A stretch of DNA of 64,000 nucleotides, taken from contig CM034602.1 in NCBI GenBank assembly GCA_020091685.1, positions 6,097,050 through 6,161,049 on the forward strand, read 5' to 3'. Below are positions 58,069 to 64,000 of the stretch, piece by piece. Below the pieces are notes generated by a model, which worked only from the letters and a program-made list of their open reading frames with translations, was not told where the DNA came from and made no database searches. The stretch is from Lutjanus erythropterus (lineage: Eukaryota; Chordata; Actinopteri; Lutjaniformes; Lutjanidae). Numbering within the stretch: position 1 is the first letter of the stretch; every line of letters begins with the position of its first letter. The translations under genes were made by a program, and so were the position numbers.

Positions 58069-58330
58069 CTTAACAAAAAAAAATAAGCACCTTCTTGAGT
58101 GGGTAAGAGTTGGCGATTTGAAAATATACACTTGAGTCTGTTGTGGCAAATTATACATATTAAATAACTGGGGTAAGCACCAATGTGCTTGAATTAATGG
58201 TGAAAGGGTAATAGGATAAAGTCCGATCACCTGATGGGCTGATGGACCTGCCAGTTTTTCTAAATAAATGTGTCTGTTTTGTTTCCAGGTATGGTCTGAA
58301 GTACAGCTGAGATTATTATTCAATCAGGGC

Positions 58331-58780
58331 AACTATTTTGACAATGGATTAATTGGAAAAATATTTTTTCAAACCATAAATTTCCCTTGTCCCAGCTTCT
58401 AAATAATGAGGATTTATCATTTTCCTTTGTGATAGTAAACGGAATAAATTTGAGTTGTGACTAAGAGACGGGTCAAGAGTCTGCTAATGCTGTTGTGCTG
58501 ACCTTTATTTCACTAAAATTCAACTTGAATTATTTCAGTTGCTTCCCCACTTACTGTTAATGAATCATAATAATTGTGGGGTTGGGAAGAGTGAACTTTT
58601 TTTTAGCTTCTCCAGAAGAAGTTTGGGAACCACTGCTACAGGAAATTGTTCACACATTGTTCGCCATTTTTTGACACTGTGGGGACCAAACGATTTAATC
58701 GTGTGCTTGAACAATCAATTAATCAAAACAGAGAAATGAAACTAATAAGTGGATGAAACTTTAGTTGCAGCCTTTAGTCT
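58331..58780. repeat. Copy of the ATTAATCG-type fish repeat
   Basis: Contains 'actattttgacaatggattaattgg' near its start and 'ccaaacgatttaatcgtgtgcttgaacaatcaattaatcaaaacagagaaatgaaactaataagtgg...ttgcagcc' near its end, typical of the family; the middle is diverged. Confidence 0.6.
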
Positions 58781-60446
58781 GCAGATCCATGTTTCACAAT
58801 TCACAATTTTGAATTCTGATCTATTTTCACATGAAGTGACGCACAAAATTATCAAATCTACTGTGTGTTCTTTTCAGTACCCGTGAAAATACTAAAAAAT
58901 AAGACACACAAAAATCAACTCATTGTGGCAGCACACTGAAAGGAAGATGTTTGCCAGAAGTCTGCTATGATTGGTGGAACCTGCTGGAAGCTACAATGAC
59001 TGGTCAAATTTGCAGAAAAGTTGATTGGACAAAATTGCAAGGTCGAACAGAATGGTTGAAATGAAAACGGTCGAATTTGCATTAATTGTTGTGATCAACA
59101 TCGCAGCTTCCTGGAGGGACTGTCTGACCTCCTGGTAGAGAGTAGGGAAGGAGGAAAGACAACTCTCCCTAACAGATCAATAAAAAATACCACACTATCA
59201 TCCCTTTAAATACCTTGTAGTTTGCAACACTTTCTTATTGTGAGCAGCCTTACTGGTGGTTTTGGTTGTAAATTTGTTGCAGTGATGTCTCAGTACGAAC
59301 ACAGAGAAATCATGGATGTCATATTTTGTTTGTTACTCCTTTTCCCAGAGACATCAACAACCTGTTAAGCACTCAGTCTTCCAAGAAAACAGTGTAATAC
59401 ATTAACAACCAACAGCAGCACAGATGTAGCAGACCAGAATTTGATGCTCTACTCATTGACACTTTATTAAAACCTGACTCATTCATTTATTTTCCTTTCC
59501 CCACTGAGATTGACGTCTTATGTTTAAAATCCGCTCTAACCTTTATCCTGCAGCTGCTCGATTAACTGGAACAACTCGTCAATCTCTAAAGCTTTTCAGT
59601 CTGAAGCTACACCAGCATCAACACTCCCTCCAGGCCCATCAAAGGCAGATCTGCTCAGCCATTATGATTTTTTGTACTATCAAAGAGACTCAAGAGGATT
59701 TAATAATACCAACTCTCTGATTTGTATTAAAAGACTAGTACAACCACTGGACTTCTGACTAGCATCTAAAACCAGATGGCAGAAGCTTCAAAAGAAAACA
59801 GGTAGAAGACTAAAGACATTTTCTCTTGATTTGACAAGTCATCTACTGCAATTTGTGTCTTTATCGTCCACAGCGCTTTCTATAGCTCATGTAGAAACCT
59901 TGTATTTATGTAGAATCAGCGTGGGATGTGAGGACTGAATCGTAGGAAGCAAATGTCAAAAAGTGACTCAGCACTCTCACTGCAGCTAACTGTTGATTCA
60001 CTGGCAGGCCGAGCAGCTAGGATGGGATAACAGCATGTTATTCCTGACTTGCCTTGCTCAGTGGTACTTCAACAGCACCTGTTAATGAAGCACAGACTGT
60101 CACACAATCCGTGGGATTTGGACCACGCAGTTTAAAGTTTGTTTCTACAACATTTATTCAATGTATTGGCTGCCTGACAATAGGGAGCAATAAATGTCAA
60201 ATAGTGACTCAGCAGTGTTATTTGAGCTGGTAACAGCTAATTCACTGGCAGGCCAGACAGTCGGGCTCAACTTTTGCTGCAAAGAAAATAGTGCTAATGA
60301 TTCCCAGCATGCCACAGGGCCCAGATTCTTATCTTTCCACCAAGAAAGGCGGTTTTAGCTTTGGCACAAATGCAAATAAACATCTGCATGCACTACTTTA
60401 TTTCAAATGGTAACGGACTAAACCATGCTCACATTAAAGTTCAGAA

Positions 60447-61490
60447 GTTCACCATTTTACCTTGCTATCAGATACCATTTTTCTACTGGAAACTGAAGTT
60501 ACATTGCTTGTTATCTTGGTCTCTCCAAAGCAACCAGACTCCTTTGTCAAAAACAGTAATTTTACCTCGCAGAAGACAGGAGTTGCTGGTCTGCTGCTGA
60601 CTTGATCAGTTAGTTTGTTTGTGTTATTTTGTGATGTCTGTGTTTTAAAGGACTAGTTTGAATTCAACATGGTCACACAGTAACACAAACAAACTAATCA
60701 ATCGAGGCACAATAGACCAGAAACTCCTGTCTTCTGTGAGGTAAAATTACTGTTTTTGTCAAAGGGCTCTGGCTGCATTGGAGAGACTGATATAACAAGT
60801 GATATAACTTTAGTTGGAAAAGGCTGCCTGATGGCAAGTGGTGAAAATATCCTGCATATACCATACACTTAAACTAATTTCCTAAGCTTCCATAGTCATG
60901 AGCTAAGTCATACAAATAGTCATTTTCGGGTACAAAAAAGATCTAATGCTCGTATCATTTGACTGATGAAGTTTCAATATTACTTAGTACTGGATTTTTT
61001 CAGTCAGTACCTTAAAGGGGCAGTTGCTCCTGATAGTCCACAGACCTTGTTGTAAGCAGTTTAATGCAGGAACTACTTTCTTTCTGCAGTAGAATTTACT
61101 GGAACTACATGAAACTGCTCACAACAAGGTCTGTGGATTATGATGAGTAACCGGGTCATGATTTTTGGAAAGAGACACTGGTTTTTCATTTTTTAAATGT
61201 ATTTTTTCTGTGTTTTCAGTACCACAAGCTGAGTGTCATTTCATCCCATTATAATGGAGAGTAAGTAGACAAAACAATCTAGATGGATGAATAGCACTAC
61301 AAGCCAGGGAGGAAATAGGTAGTTTTGATTTTGGAGTGAATTATCCTTTTAAAGGTATCGAGTCCAGGTACCCAGCCCTACCCCTGTCTGCCTCTCCAAA
61401 CTGGGGGCATACAAACTCCTGTCTACTTTTGGTAACACACTCAAATATCTTATAACACTCCACTTCAAAAAATCTGGACTACGCCTTTAA
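60447..61490. mobile_element. Foldback MITE, family B, with a family A insertion
   Basis: The left arm 'gcaaccagactcctttgtcaaaaacagtaattttacctcgcagaagacaggagt' (about 60530) pairs with 'actcctgtcttctgtgaggtaaaattactgtttttgtcaaagggctctggctgc' (about 60720). Outer arms near 60450 and 60840 also pair. The right end 'cacttcaaaaaatctggactacgcctttaa' matches the end of 48083-48892. The left end is unclear, perhaps truncated. A family A element (61012-61353) interrupts the right part. Confidence 0.8.
61012..61353. mobile_element. MITE, family A, nested inside a family B element
   Basis: It begins 'ttaaaggggcagttgctcctg' and ends 'gtgaattatccttttaa'. It shares 'gcagtttaatgcaggaactactttctttctgca' with 28175-28673 and 'gatggatgaatagcac' with both other copies. 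An inner hairpin pairs 'cacagaccttgttgtaagcag' with 'ctgctcacaacaaggtctgtg'. Nesting shows that it arrived after the family B copy. Confidence 0.75.
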
Positions 61491-61508
61491 ATCCATGGCA
61501 AACACAGC

Positions 61509-61524
61509 ACACACACACACACAT
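61509..61524. repeat. Short (AC)n tract
   Basis: Eight AC units. Confidence 0.85.
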
Positions 61525-61949
61525 TTTAATACAGCAGCAGGGCCTTTTCAACTGGGCCAAGTTAGCCCAGTTTAACTCAAGCAGAATGTTAAAGTACCCT
61601 GGCTGCAAAAGCATCTAAGTCTAACTTAACAGTAGAACTCTATGACCAACACAAATTCTAACTAAATGATTACTGCGTGTTCTGCTGTGAGGTATTTGAA
61701 GCAAAGTCATGGCCTGAAGTGCAGCCTCCTCCACCGACAAAAATCAAAGTCGCACATCGTCAGAGGAAATCTCTCATGACACATGATTACAGAAGTTGAC
61801 GGCTCAATTTTAGCCTAAAATTAAAGTTGGGATTAGCAGGCTGCAGAGTAATTACAGAGACACAGCCATGCATCCAGACAATCAAGAGTCTATATCACAC
61901 TGCAAAAATAACTGTGCATGCAGACAGACTCTCAATTAGATCAGTTACA

Positions 61950-61981
61950 AACACACACACACACACGCACACACACACACA
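61950..61981. repeat. (AC)n microsatellite
   Basis: AC units with one 'cgc' interruption. Confidence 0.9.
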
Positions 61982-62587
61982 GTAGCTGGGGTCGAACCAC
62001 CTTTGCTGAGTCACTGGAAACATCCAGTCCCAAGAAACCTGTACAGGAAACCAGAGGAGCCTATTACATGACAATAACCCAATAACACAGGATGAAAACT
62101 GACTAATACTGAAAAATAACAGCTTTTCTTGGCATCAGTCGTCATCTCACAGACAGCCCACCACACGCACACGCACACACAGTAACACACTCACAGAGAA
62201 GGATGGTTTCACTGCAATGGCAACATCCTCGGCATGAATGAATCATCACAAAACACAGTTAACTATTTTAGAGTACAAATGCGACTAAAAAACACACAAA
62301 CCCTCACCCACTCGCAGCCTCTATCCCCTCTTTGCGCACTCAAGTCTGAACCTGCACGGTCATTTGTCCTCCTCTGGACCACAACACAGCCCCGGAGACT
62401 GACTTCACCCCATTACGTTACCAGCATGCCAACTGGAAACCATAGCAGAGACACAATGAAACTGTTTTTTTTTTCTGCTTTTTTTCTCTTGTGTCTGTAG
62501 GGGGCACTGAGTTCATCTGCATCACCTGCATGTTAGGTATCTCTCACAATTATCCATATGACTCACAGTGACTCGGCAGAAAGAGGC

Positions 62588-62660
62588 TCATTTTAGGGGA
62601 TCAAACCTGTGTCCTTGCAGTTGCAGGACAATCTCTCTATCCGTTACATCATCCTCAAAC
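62588..62660 (-). repeat. tRNA-like relic (possible SINE head)
   Basis: The minus strand reads 'ggatgatgtaacggatagagagattgtcctgcaactgcaaggacacaggtttgatcccc'. 'ggtttgatccc' is close to a B box (GGTTCGAnTCC) and 'taacggatagagag' is in the A-box position. Stem pairing is poor, so it is not a working tRNA. A plausible tRNA-derived SINE fragment. Confidence 0.4.
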
Positions 62661-63278
62661 CTCTTATCTTTTGGCAAGTTTTCATATGAAAAAAGTAGGT
62701 ACAGGCTGCAGTGATTTTTCATAAAAGCTCGCACACATTTGTTATTGATCTGCACGTTCATGTACAGAAATCTTTTCACAGAGAAAATAGGTTAAATAGG
62801 CACCTACTGTTCTGTCTGCCTGCATTAATCCCGTTACTTTGGATAAAGAAAGGTCTTGCCCAAATCCCTTGACTGAACCTTACATGGCTCCTCTTATGTC
62901 AAGGTAGATTTAACAGGACTGATTTGTTTAACGAGTTTATGCCGTCTCATGCCCTAATTTCTTCCAGACATTTCTCCCAGTACGCGCCATCAACAACACT
63001 GCGCATAAAAAAAGTAAATGTTTCCTATCCTGGATGTTTAGATGGTCTTACGCAGCAAAGGCAGGCTGAAAGAAAACCGAGTGAAACGCAGTTGTTTGAG
63101 GGTGAACGTCACGTCTGTGCGGAGAGGAGAAAAATCAGAGCTGGGACTGAAAAAAACAGAGAAAATACGCAGCAGTCGGTCCACAGCATCCCACTCAAGA
63201 AGAAACCTGTCGTCGCATCAACTCCGCGCAAAAAAGGCAGAAAGACACAACACAAACAGTCACAAACAGTTTACGTAC

Positions 63279-63560
63279 CGTAGTGGGTGATGAGCCACTT
63301 TACCGGAGAGTTGTGAGTCTTGAAGCGGAGAGGAGCGTCGGCGGTGCGTGTGTGTGTGTGAGTGTGTGTTTGTGTGCGTCAGGCGGAGACAGGAGGACAG
63401 AGGAGGAGATCTGGCACATTTGGAGAGGAACGCAGCCTGGTGGCGGAGCGCAGCGCGCCGGGATGCGGCAACATCCGTCTGCAGACAGCCGAGCAGAGCA
63501 GAGCAGCGGCGTGCGGTCCAACCAGGGAGGGGCGCACCAGGCTCACACACTGCACCAGCA
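63279..63560 (-). other. map1a: Candidate map1a exon 1 (non-coding leader) in a CpG-rich patch
   Basis: A good donor (CTACG|GTACGT) at 63279/63278 on the minus strand closes a CpG-rich stretch ('gcggagcgcagcgcgccgggatgcggcaac'). No other gene is seen to explain it, and its phase is compatible with joining exon 2. The frame continuous with exon 2 reads ...LRFKTHNSPVKWLITHYG with no ATG before an upstream stop near 63379, so the exon would be leader. Upstream ATGs in other frames (for example near 63416) would make short upstream reading frames. The 5' limit and the link to exon 2 are inferred. Confidence 0.4.
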
Positions 63561-63640
63561 GTAACTCATTCACTGCCAGGGCGGTGTGGGTGGGTGCACT
63601 GCTTTTGTAAGCAGGGGAGAGAGAAACAGCAGCTCTGTGC
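63380..63640 (-). promoter_or_regulatory. map1a: Candidate map1a promoter / small CpG island
   Basis: The stretch with most CpG in the window's right end, without a clear TATA box, flanked on its upstream side by the (TG)n tract at 63642-63716. It resembles a CpG-type promoter. Support is only compositional. Confidence 0.35.
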
Positions 63641-63641
63641 C

Positions 63642-63649
63642 GTGTGTGT

Positions 63650-63716
<67 letters not shown>
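63642..63716. repeat. (TG)n microsatellite
   Basis: Roughly 36 TG units with one 'tc' interruption, just upstream of the candidate map1a promoter. Confidence 0.95.
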
Positions 63717-63718
<2 letters not shown>

Positions 63719-64000
63719 TGGTGTTATGCACCATCTCTCACAGCCCTGAACAAAAACATCTGTCGTCAGTCACTCGTCAGTTTTACAATGACACCGCGAG
63801 ATTAACCACAGCAGTTTATATATCAGGCAGAAACTACACGTCAGATATGATCACAGACAAAACAGGAGTTCTACAAGATATAAAAAAAACAAAACAACAA
63901 TGCAGCAAATTAAAAATATGTCAAATTAAATCTACTATAAGCCGAATATACGTGAAATTATAGTAATATTATGGGGAGTACAAATAGGATTAGCCCACAA

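Larger units (their letters stand above)
27267..63278 (-). other. map1a: Long upstream intron(s) of map1a (about 36 kb)
   Basis: Between exon 2 and the candidate first exon I find no exon that matches the MAP1 N-terminus. Clear contents are repeat elements, simple repeats, a LINE fragment, and an unrecognised degenerate block, each listed separately. Stretches not listed (for example 32000-37000, 42500-43600, 49000-50700, 53000-54000 and 58800-60300) are AT-rich with no feature that I can support. Whether this is one intron or several depends on unseen leader exons. Confidence 0.5.

Noticed and set aside
63283-63749. Several overlapping frames at the right end (up to 133 codons)
   Set aside because: They depend on the CpG-rich patch and the (TG)n repeat. 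Their translations are low-complexity and they contradict each other.
1-64000. CRISPR array, phage, operon or toxin-antitoxin system
   Set aside because: No regularly spaced identical repeats with unique spacers, no compact gene clusters and no ribosome-binding pattern. The sequence is intron-rich vertebrate DNA.

Overview
The window is vertebrate nuclear DNA, almost certainly from a teleost fish. It is AT-rich and intron-rich, with (CA)n microsatellites and many short interspersed elements of kinds common in spiny-rayed fishes. I find no bacterial, viral or organellar gene organisation, no CRISPR array and no operon. I recognise one protein gene with confidence: map1a (microtubule-associated protein 1A), on the minus strand. 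It was identified by comparison with remembered MAP1A/MAP1B sequences; no search could be run.

Reading in the direction of transcription (high to low coordinates), the map1a model is: a tentative non-coding first exon in a CpG-rich patch (about 63560-63279); a very long intron (63278-27267); exon 2 (27266-27184, 83 bp); exon 3 (24965-24828, 138 bp); a giant exon 4 (24446-12194, 12253 bp); exon 5 (11130-10898, 233 bp); exon 6 (7972-7817, plus the 3' UTR). All inner junctions have GT/AG ends, and the coding phases from exon 2 to the stop are compatible. The first in-frame ATG is at 24293, giving a 4162-residue protein ending in KIEF, the MAP1A type of end. Exons 2 and 3 encode a conserved MAP1 N-terminal segment but have no in-frame ATG. 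They are either 5' leader, as in the shorter mammalian MAP1A form, or coding in a longer form whose first coding exon I could not find here. A 3' UTR of up to 4.1 kb may end near 3685.

The protein has an N-terminal globular region resembling a degenerate metallo-beta-lactamase fold, a lysine-rich microtubule-binding block, conserved MAP1A islands, an enlarged K/E/D-rich repeat region (including a 33-residue unit repeated three times), and the conserved C-terminal light chain LC2. It is about 1.3 kb-equivalents of residues (roughly 1350 aa) longer than the familiar mammalian protein of about 2800 residues.

The rest is introns and the downstream flank. Intron 1 carries several short inverted-repeat elements (two families, one element nested in another), a decayed LINE reverse-transcriptase fragment at 38283-38581, several copies of common fish repeats, simple repeats, and an unrecognised degenerate cluster of minus-strand reading frames at 54642-55645. 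The long plus-strand reading frames opposite exon 4 are shadows of its K/E/D-rich codons. I found no convincing new system. The points most worth checking are the enlarged repeat region, the missing N-terminal exon, the tiny upstream reading frame in exon 2, and the 54.6-55.8 kb relic.
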